Source of the DNA: Desulfitobacterium sp038181555
GTDB taxonomy: Bacteria; Bacillota; Desulfitobacteriia; Desulfitobacteriales; Desulfitobacteriaceae
Assembly (NCBI RefSeq): GCF_038181555.1
Contig: NZ_JBBWUA010000003.1
Coordinates: forward strand, 231,202 to 295,201
DNA length: 64,000 bases
Direction of reading: 5' to 3'
The position numbers were made by a program, and so were the translations under genes. Below, in pieces: positions 8,501 to 16,867 of the stretch. The notes under the pieces were generated by a model. That model made no database searches. It was not told the origin of the DNA and saw only the letters and a program-made list of their open reading frames with translations. The stretch's first letter is position 1. Every line of letters begins with the position of its first letter.

Positions 8501-9157
8501 TTAAACCTTTAATCCTCTTGGTGTTGTTGCTTTTTCCAACTTGCCCAGCAGCCAATCAAGCAGCAGTGCTAGCAGCGCAGCCGGAAAAGCTCCGATTAAC
8601 ACCAGAGCATCTAAGTTTCTCGAGATGCCAAGGAAGATGAAATCCCCCAGACCGCCGGCGCCAATGAAAGCCGCTAGGGTAGCCGTACCGACGTTAATAA
8701 CTGTAGCCGTTCGGATTCCCGCCATCATAACAGACAGGGCAAGGGGCAATTGAACTTTGAAGAGAATCTGGAAATCTGTCATCCCCATCCCTCTAGCCGC
8801 CTCGATGGTTGCTTTATCCACATCCTTAATCCCTGTATAGGTGTTGCGGATAATCGGCAACAAAGAATAGAGAAATAACGCTGACACAGCAGTTTTGATA
8901 CCGATGCCAAACAAGGGAATCATAAAGCCCAGCAAGGCGAGACTAGGAATAGTCTGTAAGATTCCCGCTGCTCCCAGAACAGGCCCTTCCAGGGATTTAA
9001 TGCGGGTAATCAAAATTCCGAGAGGGATGCCGATGGCGATAGCGATCAGCATGGAAAAGAGAACTAGCTGAATATGCTGACCCAATGCCTGTATTAAATC
9101 CGGCCAACGCATTTCCAATTGAAGCATAATTTGTGTCCATAATGACTCATTTCTCAT
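8501..9157 (-). CDS. Glycine-betaine/choline-type ABC transporter permease
   Basis: 218 aa from the ATG at 9157, nine bases after AAGGAG; a longer frame to 9193 lacks a ribosome site and would overlap the ATPase gene further. Five to six membrane helices are predicted from about residue 23. The EAA loop that contacts the ATPase is ATIEAARGMGMTDFQILFKVQLP (about 127-149). It forms the membrane channel for the OpuC-like binding protein. Only one permease gene is present, so the channel would be a homodimer, whereas many OpuC systems carry two permease genes. Confidence 0.9.
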   Translation of the reverse strand: MRNESLWTQIMLQLEMRWPDLIQALGQHIQLVLFSMLIAIAIGIPLGILITRIKSLEGPVLGAAGILQTIPSLALLGFMIPLFGIGIKTAVSALFLYSLLPIIRNTYTGIKDVDKATIEAARGMGMTDFQILFKVQLPLALSVMMAGIRTATVINVGTATLAAFIGAGGLGDFIFLGISRNLDALVLIGAFPAALLALLLDWLLGKLEKATTPRGLKV

Positions 9158-10286
9158 CTGAATCCACTCCTTCCCCGGACCACTGATTGGCAAAAAAGCT
9201 TAACAGCGAGCCACGGGTAACAACACCGATCACTTTACGAGTCTCATTGACAACCGGGATAATTCCATAGATGGCCTTGTTTATCATTTGCAAGGCATCC
9301 TTGGCTGTGGCCGTACTCTCAAGAATCGTTTCTATAGGCTGCACGATCTCTGCCAAAGTATGGATACTTTCCTTTTTGGCATGTAAATCATAACTGGGTA
9401 TGATCCCCAACAATTTGACTTTTTCGTCGCAAACAATCAAGGTGTCGGTTTTACGTTGACGCATAAAGCTGATAGCCACTGTAGGTGTTCTAGTCGGTAG
9501 GACTATGGCCGGATTCTCCCGCATGATATCAGTAACGGGAATGTACTCCGGATTTTGATAGATCCGTTGTTTTCCTATAAACTCTTCGACAAAACCGTGG
9601 GAAGGATTACTCAGCAATTGGTCCGGAGTATCCAATTGCAACAACTCGCCATCCCTCATTACGGCAATTCTGTCCCCAAGCTTGAGCGCTTCATCCATGT
9701 CATGAGTGACGAAAACAATGGTTTTATGCATTTCCGACTGAATACGCACTAATTCATCCTGAAGCTGTTCGCGGGTAATGGGGTCCAGTGCGCCAAAAGG
9801 CTCATCCATTAAAATAATATCTGGGTTGGAGGCCAGGGCTCGAGCTACCCCAACCCGCTGTTGCTGCCCACCGGAAAGCTCCCTTGGATATCGTCCAGCA
9901 AATACAGCGGGATCCAACCCGACCACTTCCATCAAATAATTGACGCGTTCCTTGATCTCAGATTCATTCCATTTTTTAAGCCTTGGTATAAGCGCTATAT
10001 TATCTTCGATAGTATAGTGAGGAAACAAACCTGCCTGTTGAATAACATACCCAATATTACGACGGAGAGGCACCGGGTCAATAGCATCGATGTCCTTACC
10101 GTCGATGGTAATTCTGCCTCCGGTATGCGGAATTAGACGGTTGATCATTTTCATTGTTGTCGTTTTACCGCACCCGCTGGGGCCGATGAGTACCAGCAAT
10201 TCACCATCATTTATCTCAAAATTAAGCGATTTTACGGCTTCTGTGCCATCTTCGTACTTCTTACTGACGTTTTCAAATTTAATCAT
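9147..10286 (-). CDS. Glycine-betaine/choline ABC transporter ATP-binding protein with CBS pair
   Basis: 379 aa. The ABC ATPase domain (about 1-235) shows Walker A GPSGCGKTT, signature LSGGQQQR, Walker B IILMDEPFGALDP and the switch His in VFVTHDMDEA. A C-terminal pair of CBS repeats (about 250-370) is typical of OpuA/OpuCA proteins, where it senses ionic strength or nucleotides. GGGGGG precedes the ATG. It is the first gene of the operon, its stop overlapping the permease start by 11 bp. Regulation by osmolarity is expected for the family. A promoter and an inverted repeat that could be an operator lie just upstream. Confidence 0.93.
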   Translation of the reverse strand: MIKFENVSKKYEDGTEAVKSLNFEINDGELLVLIGPSGCGKTTTMKMINRLIPHTGGRITIDGKDIDAIDPVPLRRNIGYVIQQAGLFPHYTIEDNIALIPRLKKWNESEIKERVNYLMEVVGLDPAVFAGRYPRELSGGQQQRVGVARALASNPDIILMDEPFGALDPITREQLQDELVRIQSEMHKTIVFVTHDMDEALKLGDRIAVMRDGELLQLDTPDQLLSNPSHGFVEEFIGKQRIYQNPEYIPVTDIMRENPAIVLPTRTPTVAISFMRQRKTDTLIVCDEKVKLLGIIPSYDLHAKKESIHTLAEIVQPIETILESTATAKDALQMINKAIYGIIPVVNETRKVIGVVTRGSLLSFFANQWSGEGVDSDEK

Positions 10287-10321
10287 AGGAATTTATCCCC
10301 CCTTAGCGAAACTTCAATGTA

Positions 10322-10385
10322 CCAACTTCATGTATTTCATAAGTTGTCACTTGATTAGTTTATCACTTTGGGTTTCTGAGGTCAA
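10322..10385 (-). promoter_or_regulatory. Promoter and inverted-repeat operator candidate of the osmolyte-transporter operon
   Basis: On the minus strand TTGACC (10380-10385), 17 bp, TAAACT (10357-10362) form a sigma-A-like promoter. Just downstream (10323-10346) lies an imperfect inverted repeat with outer arms CAACTT and AAGTTG, around the transcription start. The string TAAGTTGTCAC inside it recurs at 10488-10498, 148 bp away. Both are positioned like repressor half-sites, but the regulator is unknown. Confidence 0.5.
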
Positions 10386-10520
10386 AAAGGCTAATTGGTG
10401 ATTATTGGTCATCTCCAGGGAATGGCAGGATAATTCCTAGCAAATAGTAGCGTATCCTTATATTTACTACCACACTCGCATATTTTCTAAGTTGTCACCT
10501 GGGTGTAATCATATAAATGC

Positions 10521-10548
10521 ATATAAAAAAGAAGGGTCTCGCCCTTCT
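10521..10548 (-). terminator. Intrinsic terminator after the CDGSH gene
   Basis: On the minus strand AGAAGGG-CGAGA-CCCTTCT is followed at once by TTTTTT, about 50 bp after the stop of the gene ending at 10598. The rest of the 10287-10597 intergenic stretch holds the transporter promoter, the repeated TAAGTTGTCAC motif and nothing else recognised. Confidence 0.85.
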
Positions 10549-10597
10549 CGCAGTTTATTATTTGAAAGTAGTTTATTTCCTTGCAGTGTTTTCTTGA

Positions 10598-11089
10598 TTA
10601 CGACTGACTAGCGTGGCTTCCGTCACAAAAAGGTCGGTTACCGCTCTTTCCGCAGCCGCACAGGATAATACGGTGAGACTGCTTGATCAACTCTCCATCC
10701 GCATCAAAAACCTGAGCCAAACCTTCTACACGCAACGGCCCACTACGTGTCATTTTAACTTTTATCGAGGTAGTTTCAAGTTTCTTATAATTTATTGAAC
10801 CCATTCCCTGGGCAATTTCAGGATTTACCTTAGATCCTTCCGGCAATTCATATTTTAGGGCATCTGTGGGGCACTTATCCACAGTAGCAATGATTTCTTC
10901 CGGCGTTGCCGATGCCAAGTTTACCCAAGGCCTTTCATCAGGTCTAAAGACTTGGGGTAAATTCCTCCAACACTTGCCGGCGTGTGAACATTGCCGAGCA
11001 TCCCAATAAACGATTAAATCATCAGTTCTATATACTCTGGTGTTATCTGCCCCATCTGACCCGAGTGTTGTCGCCTTATCCTTACCCAA
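10598..11089 (-). CDS. Divergent ferredoxin (Fer4_19-type) fused to a CDGSH iron-sulfur domain
   Basis: 163 aa. The first part (about residues 25-80) has ARQCSHAGKCWRNLP and VDKCPTDALKY, the pattern of single-cluster divergent ferredoxin domains. The last 45 residues hold the CDGSH motif: CGCGKSGNRPFCDGSH, three Cys and one His for a 2Fe-2S cluster. A short linker with GPLRVEGLAQV precedes it. The protein is soluble and probably a redox or cluster-transfer carrier. The start is TTG with GGAAGGA close by. It is a single-gene unit with its own terminator. The two-domain arrangement is known in bacteria, but the partners are not clear here. Confidence 0.85.
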   Translation of the reverse strand: MGKDKATTLGSDGADNTRVYRTDDLIVYWDARQCSHAGKCWRNLPQVFRPDERPWVNLASATPEEIIATVDKCPTDALKYELPEGSKVNPEIAQGMGSINYKKLETTSIKVKMTRSGPLRVEGLAQVFDADGELIKQSHRIILCGCGKSGNRPFCDGSHASQS

Positions 11090-11192
11090 CTTCCTTCCCC
11101 CTTAATCATCTATCTATACTATTATTATATAACATGTCTATTAAATAATAGTTAAAAATAAGAGAATTATCGAGGAATGAATAAATATCCTG

Positions 11193-12287
11193 CTATACTT
11201 GTGAAAGAATTACATATTGACTTTTGCCATTCTTCTTAGCTTTATACATAGCTATATCCGCGCTTTTTATTAACTGATCCACTGTCTCTCCGTCGACTGG
11301 GTAAACTGAAACCCCCAGACTAGCAGTAATATAAATACTTTGTCCCTCGAGGTCGAAGGGGCGTTCTAGGCTTTCGATAATTCTTCGGGGGAGCTCTTCA
11401 ATTGCCTCAGCAGAGATATTCTGAGCTAAAACAAGAAACTCATCCCCGCCATAGCGGGAAACGGTATCTTCCTCCCTCAGGGTCTCAGTCAATTTATTAG
11501 CAATTTCCTTTAAGAGTAGATCTCCCTGGTCATGTCCCAGGGTGTCATTAACCTTTTTGAAGTCATCCAGGTCTAAAAATATCACGGCAAAATTCTCATT
11601 CGTTCGTTTGGCTGATAGGATCGCTTGATTAAGACGATCACTAAATAATACCCGGTTTGGCAAATCTGTTAAATAATCATGATAGGCTAGCTCATGTATT
11701 CTTTTGGTATAATAGGCATTTTCCTTCAGCTTATCAACATATAGTCTGTTGATATAATAAGCAGCAACAAGCGCAATAACCAAAAAACCTATCCTGAGTA
11801 TGTAATCAGAATCATCAACCACCACAACCGGAGTCGGGGGCGCAAATACCCAAACAAAAATTTGGGTGAAAAGTGCCGATAGGCCTACCCAAAAAAGCAT
11901 CGTAGGTGAGATAAATACAAGCGAAATGATAATCAGGATAAAGGGAATCGCCCATACTGTTAAGCTTCCTACTTCTATGTACTTTAAGGAAAAAAGCGGG
12001 GTGATTAAGGTGCTGATAATGATCAAAAAAGTTACAATTATCTCTTCCCTTACCTTGAACCGAATGAGCACCTGTAAAAAACAACCGAGAAATAATAGTA
12101 TGCCACTTAAAATCAGAACGCTAGATAAAGAATCTTCCCAAAAAAAGTGCCCTACGAGATTGAGGACACTACCAACCATTAATCCAATGGAAATTATATT
12201 AAAAATCAAATTGAGACTATCTATATTCAATAAAAAAATTAGATTTTGATCAATTTCTCTGCTTTCTGGTATTTTTCTTTTACACAT
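11193..12287 (-). CDS. Membrane-bound diguanylate cyclase (GGDEF)
   Basis: 364 aa. About six hydrophobic segments fill residues 25-190 and a GGDEF domain occupies about 200-360. The active site is RYGGDEFLVLA, and REED five residues upstream is the RxxD inhibitory I-site for product feedback. DLPNRVLFSDRL and FLDLDDFKKVND are the metal- and GTP-binding elements. It makes cyclic di-GMP, with the membrane region as presumed sensor; no known sensory domain was recognised. GAGGT lies six bases before the ATG. It is divergent from the XRE regulator and close to an HD-GYP gene of opposite activity. Confidence 0.92.
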   Translation of the reverse strand: MCKRKIPESREIDQNLIFLLNIDSLNLIFNIISIGLMVGSVLNLVGHFFWEDSLSSVLILSGILLFLGCFLQVLIRFKVREEIIVTFLIIISTLITPLFSLKYIEVGSLTVWAIPFILIIISLVFISPTMLFWVGLSALFTQIFVWVFAPPTPVVVVDDSDYILRIGFLVIALVAAYYINRLYVDKLKENAYYTKRIHELAYHDYLTDLPNRVLFSDRLNQAILSAKRTNENFAVIFLDLDDFKKVNDTLGHDQGDLLLKEIANKLTETLREEDTVSRYGGDEFLVLAQNISAEAIEELPRRIIESLERPFDLEGQSIYITASLGVSVYPVDGETVDQLIKSADIAMYKAKKNGKSQYVILSQV

Positions 12288-12551
12288 ATTTATACCTCAT
12301 TTAACAATTCTAATCAATTGAGGCAGAATCAAATATCTTCCGATACTTTTCATCTTATTTCAGACTTATACTATCAAAATAGACCCCGCTCGAACACTAA
12401 TTTGCTCTTATTCGAGCTCGCTCGTCACTATTAATTAATATACACCATTTTTTTCTAACTGGACATAAACTGTAAGTAAGATTTTGCTTAACAAACTAAA
12501 ACTAGTAGTTTATACTGAAATAACATATAGATTCTATAAAGGAGATTTTCT

Positions 12552-12872
12552 ATGGAGCATATAGCCCGCGAGATAGGAAACAATTTGAGAAGATACCGAC
12601 AGCTCAGAGGATATACTCAGGAAAAATTAGCCGAAGAGTTATTGGTCAGTGTCGGTTATATCAGCCAATTGGAAAACGGCCTCAAAACTCCATCAGTGTC
12701 AATGATTGCCAAAATTTCCGAGGTTTTGGATTTGACAGGTGCCCTTATGCTCTCTGATAATCAAGAAATTAACGGCGACTTGAAGGAGCTCGTGCAGTTA
12801 TTAATTAGCAAGGATCCCGAAGATATCCTCTTTATCAAGAATTTTGCTCTTCTCTATTTCTCTAGCAAGTAG
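12552..12872 (+). CDS. XRE-family transcriptional regulator
   Basis: 106 aa. A Cro/C1 helix-turn-helix covers about residues 7-62: IGNNLRRYRQLRGYTQEKLA, then VGYISQLENGLKTPS as the recognition helix region. The C-terminal 40 residues are a short acidic tail, SinR-like in size but with no domain I recognise. AAAGGAG lies seven bases before the ATG. It is transcribed away from the diguanylate cyclase gene and toward the HD-GYP gene 140 bp downstream. A small A/T inverted repeat (12883-12904) follows it. It could control the flanking c-di-GMP genes; this is inferred from position only. Confidence 0.85.
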   Translation: MEHIAREIGNNLRRYRQLRGYTQEKLAEELLVSVGYISQLENGLKTPSVSMIAKISEVLDLTGALMLSDNQEINGDLKELVQLLISKDPEDILFIKNFALLYFSSK

Positions 12873-13013
12873 CACTTTTTCTTTTAAGAAAAAAAATTCT
12901 TAAATTATAGAATCAATATAAGAAGAGGATTTGGCAATTTCTCGGCGAATTTCTAAATATTATGGATTTATACTATAATTTGTAACTATTATAATCGAAT
13001 AGGGGTAATATAA

Positions 13014-14084
13014 ATGCGTTTAGTAAATATCGCGTTTGTCGATGAAGGTGCTGTGCTTGCCAGGCCTTTGATAGCTCCTAATGGCAAAATACTTTTACAG
13101 GCAGGAATATCACTTTCAAGAAGCTATATCGATAAATTAGCTCGCCTAGGTTTGGATTCAATGTTTATCGAGGATTCTACCTTTGATGATGTTGAGGTTT
13201 CTTCAGCTGTGTCCTTAAAGACTCGAGAAGTAGCTTATGCAGCTGTTCTTAATTTAAGTAAGAATATCGATGAGTCGCGACTTCGCTCAGGTAAGTTGGA
13301 TGGGGTTAAGAACGCTGTACGAAATATTGTTGGCGACCTTCTTGATAACAAAGGATTGCTAAGTAATGTCGTTGATATCCAGGGATATGATGATTACACC
13401 TTTCACCATTCTGTAAATACTACGATCATTGCCTTGATCATGGGGATTTCCATGGGTTGGTCAGAAGATAAATTATTAGAGCTCGGCATGGGTGTACTCA
13501 TGCATGACGTAGGAAAGATTAAGATTCCATATGAAATCTTCAATAAAACAGGGCCTTTGACACTGGAAGAATTTGATGAGATCAAAAAGCATCCAGATTA
13601 CGGGTTTGAGATTCTTCGAAGAAACCGTGATATCAATATAGTTTCAGCACATGTAGCACTTCAACATCAGGAACGCTGGGACGGTAGTGGCTATCCACGG
13701 GGACTAAAAGGAATACAGATCCACGAATATGCAAGACTGGCAGCTGTTGCTGATGTATACGAAGCACTTACCAGCAAAAGGATTTATCGTAATGCTCATC
13801 AGCCTTATGAGGCTTATGAATATTTAATTGCCAATTCTGATCGACTCTTTGAACCTACTCTAGTGCAGAAGGTCTTTGCTAAATGTATAACCCCCTATCC
13901 CACCGGTACAGGTATCCGCTTAAGCAACGGACAAAGGGGTAATGTAGTAAAGCAAAATCCCAGCTTCCCAACCCGTCCTTATGTACGGATGACTCATGAT
14001 TTTTATAATCGTCTATTTTCTCCTATTGATTATAACCTAGTCGACCATCCTTCACTGATGATCGTTGGAATCGAAAATAGATAG
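13014..14084 (+). CDS. HD-GYP domain protein, probable cyclic di-GMP phosphodiesterase
   Basis: 356 aa. The HD-GYP domain (about residues 115-310) shows the first His in YTFHHSVNTT, the HD pair in LMHDVGKIKIP, HPDYGFEIL, HQERWDGSGYPRGL (the GYP element) and AVADVYEALTSKR. The N-terminal 110 residues resemble the DUF3391-like part of related proteins. There is no signal or membrane segment. The family hydrolyses c-di-GMP to pGpG or GMP with a di-iron or tri-metal site. AGGGGTAATATAA precedes the ATG. It sits next to a cyclase gene, so the cluster could set local c-di-GMP. Confidence 0.9.
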   Translation: MRLVNIAFVDEGAVLARPLIAPNGKILLQAGISLSRSYIDKLARLGLDSMFIEDSTFDDVEVSSAVSLKTREVAYAAVLNLSKNIDESRLRSGKLDGVKNAVRNIVGDLLDNKGLLSNVVDIQGYDDYTFHHSVNTTIIALIMGISMGWSEDKLLELGMGVLMHDVGKIKIPYEIFNKTGPLTLEEFDEIKKHPDYGFEILRRNRDINIVSAHVALQHQERWDGSGYPRGLKGIQIHEYARLAAVADVYEALTSKRIYRNAHQPYEAYEYLIANSDRLFEPTLVQKVFAKCITPYPTGTGIRLSNGQRGNVVKQNPSFPTRPYVRMTHDFYNRLFSPIDYNLVDHPSLMIVGIENR

Positions 14085-14119
14085 TTAGTTCATAAATTAT
14101 CAATTAACATAGAAGAAAC

Positions 14120-14165
14120 AAAAAAGAAGCAAAAAGGTTTATAAATCCTCTTTGCTTCTTTTTTG
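14120..14165. terminator. Bidirectional intrinsic terminator
   Basis: A long A/T-flanked hairpin (AAAAAGAAGCAAA...TTTGCTTCTTTTT, with AAGG/CCTC near the loop) lies between the end of the HD-GYP gene (14084) and the end of the leftward DUF2200 gene (14177). Runs of A on one side and T on the other suit termination from both directions. Confidence 0.85.
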
Positions 14166-14176
14166 TTTTTAAGATT

Positions 14177-14524
14177 TCAACTTCTCAAAATCTTCTCGAG
14201 TGCTTTGCCTTTTGCCAATTCGTCAACCAGCTTGTCCATCCAGCGGATTTTCTGCATAAGTGGGTCTTCAATTTCTTCGACGCGAACGCCGCAGACTACT
14301 CCTGTGATTTTGTGGGAATTTGGGTTTATTTGCGGGGCTTCTGCGAAGAACGTCTCAATATCAACCTCTTTTTCAATTTGCGCCTGCATGCCATGCTCGT
14401 CATATCCCGTCAACCAACAAATGACCGCATCGACCTCATCTCTTGCGCGGCCCTTTTTCTCCACCTTTTGGACGAGTAGTGGGTAGACTTTGGAAAATGC
14501 AGTGGTAAATATTCTCGGTTTCAT
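14177..14524 (-). CDS. DUF2200 family protein
   Basis: 115 aa, soluble. It matches my memory of the DUF2200 family: MKPRIFTTAFSKVYP at the start, EVDAVICWLTGYD, then INPNSHKITGVVCGVRVEEI and DPLMQKIRWMDKLVDELA. Length is normal for the family. The function is unknown. Its start overlaps the stop of the small gene upstream by 4 bp (ATGA), so the two are translationally coupled. No metal site or membrane segment stands out. Confidence 0.8.
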   Translation of the reverse strand: MKPRIFTTAFSKVYPLLVQKVEKKGRARDEVDAVICWLTGYDEHGMQAQIEKEVDIETFFAEAPQINPNSHKITGVVCGVRVEEIEDPLMQKIRWMDKLVDELAKGKALEKILRS

Positions 14525-14724
14525 AGTGTTTTCTCTCCTTGCACTTTTTGGTCATGTTCCTTTTCGATTAGGGTCAGGGCAACCTTCAAGGCGGCGATTC
14601 GTCGTTCAAGAAGAGTCTGCTGTGACTTGCCCAGCTTTGTGGCATCTATCTTTTCGCACTTATGGAGCGTGGACCGCAAGGCGCGAAACGCTTCGCTTAA
14701 TTCTTCGGATGTAAAGTCTGGCAT
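14521..14724 (-). CDS. Small helical protein of unknown function
   Basis: 67 aa from the ATG at 14724, with GGAGGTGA seven bases upstream; the longer frame from 14739 would start inside that ribosome site. The sequence is charged and helical (SEELSEAFRALRSTLHKC, LLERRIAALKVALTLIEKEHDQ) and may form a short coiled coil. No family was recognised. It is coupled to the DUF2200 gene by a 4-bp overlap, and the pair forms a two-gene unit. Confidence 0.65.
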   Translation of the reverse strand: MPDFTSEELSEAFRALRSTLHKCEKIDATKLGKSQQTLLERRIAALKVALTLIEKEHDQKVQGEKTL

Positions 14725-14748
14725 AGTCTCACCTCCCACAAATAAGTA

Positions 14749-15528
14749 TTATTCCCACAGATAACTTGTCATTGTTAATGATCCAAGTTCGCAGGATCGA
14801 TTAAAAGCACTTACCTTGTCTTCTTCATCTGTGGCTCCAAGTACATACAACAAAGGATAAAAATGGTCTGGAGTTGGTACGGCAAGCTTCGCAATATTAC
14901 CTTGTTCATTGAATTTCAGGATATTATTATGATTCATATTTACAATACTCTCATATATATAATCATCAAATTCATATGCCCAATCAAAGCCCTTATTACC
15001 CATTTTCCAATCAACTAATCTTAAATTATGAACTATATTCCCTGAGCCAAAGATAAGAACGCCTTTTTCTCTTAAGCTTCTTAATTCTCTACCTATATTA
15101 TAATGTGCTTCCGGGGGAGCATCAGCATCTATACTAATTTGAAAGACAGGTATCTCTCTATCTGGATACATATGAACTAACACTGACCATGTTCCATGGT
15201 CAATTCCCCAAGTGTTATCATATTCTGTTTCCTTGGAAATGAGCTCCTTAGATAACTTAGCAAACCTAGGTGAGCCCGGTGAATTGTAGATAATTTCATA
15301 CAGTTCTTCAGGAAAGCCATACATATCATAGATAGTTTTAGGTGTTTCCTCATTCATAATTTTGGTACCCTTTGTATACCAATGAGCAGAGATAGATAAT
15401 ATCGCCTCTGGTTTGGGTATCCTATCCGCTATTTGTTGCCAAGTTCTTGAATACTCGTTGTCTTCAATGGCATTCATGGGGGAGCCATGCCCGACAAATA
15501 GAACTGGCATCTTTGACATGATATTCAT
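14749..15528 (-). CDS. Extradiol dioxygenase, 4,5-DOPA dioxygenase type (LigB/YgiD)
   Basis: 259 aa, the usual length of the class III extradiol family. PVLFVGHGSPMNAI (about 8-21) and LSISAHWYTKG (about 43-53) carry the His ligands. NTWGIDHGTWSVL and FGSGNIVHNLR supply further active-site residues. Family members open catechol rings with an active-site metal (Zn or Fe). In bacteria the physiological substrate is usually unknown, and an anaerobic host would make an oxygenase role odd. The gene stands alone, with about 180 bp of unremarkable sequence upstream. Confidence 0.85.
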   Translation of the reverse strand: MNIMSKMPVLFVGHGSPMNAIEDNEYSRTWQQIADRIPKPEAILSISAHWYTKGTKIMNEETPKTIYDMYGFPEELYEIIYNSPGSPRFAKLSKELISKETEYDNTWGIDHGTWSVLVHMYPDREIPVFQISIDADAPPEAHYNIGRELRSLREKGVLIFGSGNIVHNLRLVDWKMGNKGFDWAYEFDDYIYESIVNMNHNNILKFNEQGNIAKLAVPTPDHFYPLLYVLGATDEEDKVSAFNRSCELGSLTMTSYLWE

Positions 15529-15704
15529 TTTTCACTCTCCCTTCGATCATTCTTGGAACCATCAAGGACTTGTATAACAGTTTATAAACGTTGTGGCTTC
15601 CTCGATATTTCATATTGTAAACCAAACTTTAATCAAATCCAATTTTGAGCACAGAACATTCTCCTTACTTTGCAGAATAACCTGCCAATAAGGAAACGAT
15701 ACCC

Positions 15705-16046
15705 TTAATCTGTAACCTTTTTCATGGCCTTAAAAACTTCTTGGTCAACAGCTTCTTGATAGATGTCAAAGTAAGTTTTCGAATCTTTGATCAGATCGTC
15801 GCAGAATGCCGCTACGTCCCTGCCCGTTACTTCGAGCACGCCTTTCCCCGAGGCCACGCCCTCCTCAAAAAGATCGACAATCCCCGTGAGCAAACCTATC
15901 CCGTCGGTTAGCTCAACCGGGCCGACCTTAAAAAGGTATTTTTGAATCTCTTTATAAACAATCTGATAATCTTGCGGGAGCACTTTGACGCGCGCTACGT
16001 GCGTCCGCCACTCTTTTTTGCCTTCGATGATTTCTTGTATTCTCAT
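15705..16046 (-). CDS. DUF1048 family protein (second copy of pair)
   Basis: 113 aa, all-helical. It resembles the upstream gene product and the DUF1048 family: WRTHVARVKVLPQDYQIVYKEIQKYLF, LLTGIVDLFEEGVASGKGVLEVTGRDVAAFC. Function is unknown. In Firmicutes, DUF1048 genes regularly follow a PadR regulator gene, as here. The spacing of 9 bp to the upstream copy points to a tandem duplication that has since diverged; it is the last gene of the PadR operon. Confidence 0.8.
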   Translation of the reverse strand: MRIQEIIEGKKEWRTHVARVKVLPQDYQIVYKEIQKYLFKVGPVELTDGIGLLTGIVDLFEEGVASGKGVLEVTGRDVAAFCDDLIKDSKTYFDIYQEAVDQEVFKAMKKVTD

Positions 16047-16055
16047 TTTACCCTC

Positions 16056-16403
16056 CTATTTAGCTAATTTCTTAGCGATATTGCTGTTGAGCTGCTCACG
16101 CCACTTATCGCGGATAGACTTTGCCCCTGCTTCGCTGGCCAGGGCTGAGCAGAAGCCTTTGATATCGTCACCCAAAACCTCTTGGACACTCTGACCATCT
16201 GCAGCCCCTTCTTCTAGCAGGCTAAGGACACCGTCAAAAATCGGCATGAGATTGCGACCGGTGAAATCTGAGTTTTGCCAAAGGCAACCATTGATTTTCT
16301 CCCATGCCCCTTGATAATCAGTCGGTAGTTTTTTGACTCGCGACTCGAAGCTTTTAAATTCTTTAGTCATGTCACTTCCCGTGATTTGTTCCCAGAAATT
16401 CAT
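16056..16403 (-). CDS. DUF1048 family protein (first copy of pair)
   Basis: 115 aa. MTKEFKSFESRVKKLPTDYQGAWEKINGCLW and VLSLLEEGAADGQSVQEVLGDDIKGFC match the DUF1048 pattern and align with the downstream copy (LPxDYQ, LxEEGxAxGxxVxEVxGxD). There is no membrane segment. Its ATG touches the last base of the PadR stop codon. The family is thought to act with its PadR repressor, perhaps as a sensed or effector protein, but no activity is established. The C-terminus LNSNIAKKLAK is basic. Confidence 0.82.
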   Translation of the reverse strand: MNFWEQITGSDMTKEFKSFESRVKKLPTDYQGAWEKINGCLWQNSDFTGRNLMPIFDGVLSLLEEGAADGQSVQEVLGDDIKGFCSALASEAGAKSIRDKWREQLNSNIAKKLAK

Positions 16404-16735
16404 TATTTCCTCTCCTTTAACACATTAATTGTTGATGATACGAATTCCCATCTTTCCCAGAACCGCATCAGCTCCTCACGCCCCGCGTCGTTAAGCTTGA
16501 AAAACTTTCGCGGCGGTCCCATATCTGACGGTTTTTTCTCAATGTCCACGAGTTTATTCTTCTCAAGCCGGACTAAGATGGTATAAACTGTCCCGTCCAC
16601 AACATCCGAAAATCCGAGGGCGTTCAGCCGTCGCGTGATCTCATAACCATAGGTTTGCTCATGACTGATGATTTCAAGCACGCAGCCTTCTAGAACACCT
16701 TTAAGCATCTCTGTAATGTTTTCCAAAGGAATCAC
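16403..16735 (-). CDS. PadR-family transcriptional repressor
   Basis: 110 aa. A winged helix covers about residues 10-90: MLKGVLEGCVLEIISHEQTYGYEITRRL, then DGTVYTILVRLEKNKLV and PRKFFKLNDAGREEL, the classic PadR run, with a short C-terminal dimer helix. It is first in the operon with two DUF1048 genes. The promoter just upstream carries two copies of a perfect 10-bp palindrome, one lying on the -10 box, so autorepression is very likely. AAAGGA lies upstream of the ATG. Confidence 0.9.
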   Translation of the reverse strand: MIPLENITEMLKGVLEGCVLEIISHEQTYGYEITRRLNALGFSDVVDGTVYTILVRLEKNKLVDIEKKPSDMGPPRKFFKLNDAGREELMRFWERWEFVSSTINVLKERK

Positions 16736-16741
16736 CTCTCA

Positions 16742-16814
16742 ACTATATAGTAACACATATATCCTGTAATACTTACTACCACTATATAGTAATGCTTAGT
16801 AGCATTCGTGTCAA
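16742..16814 (-). promoter_or_regulatory. Promoter and double PadR operator
   Basis: On the minus strand TTGACA (16809-16814), 17 bp, TACTAT (16786-16791) is a near-consensus sigma-A promoter. The palindrome ACTATATAGT covers the -10 at 16781-16790 and recurs at 16742-16751, 39 bp centre to centre, just before the ribosome site. This placement suits occlusion of RNA polymerase by the PadR protein. The pairing with PadR is inferred from position. Confidence 0.75.
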
Positions 16815-16867
16815 TAGTATAGAGATAATTTCTGCTCACAGATATATCATTTAGTGTAAAAAATAAG

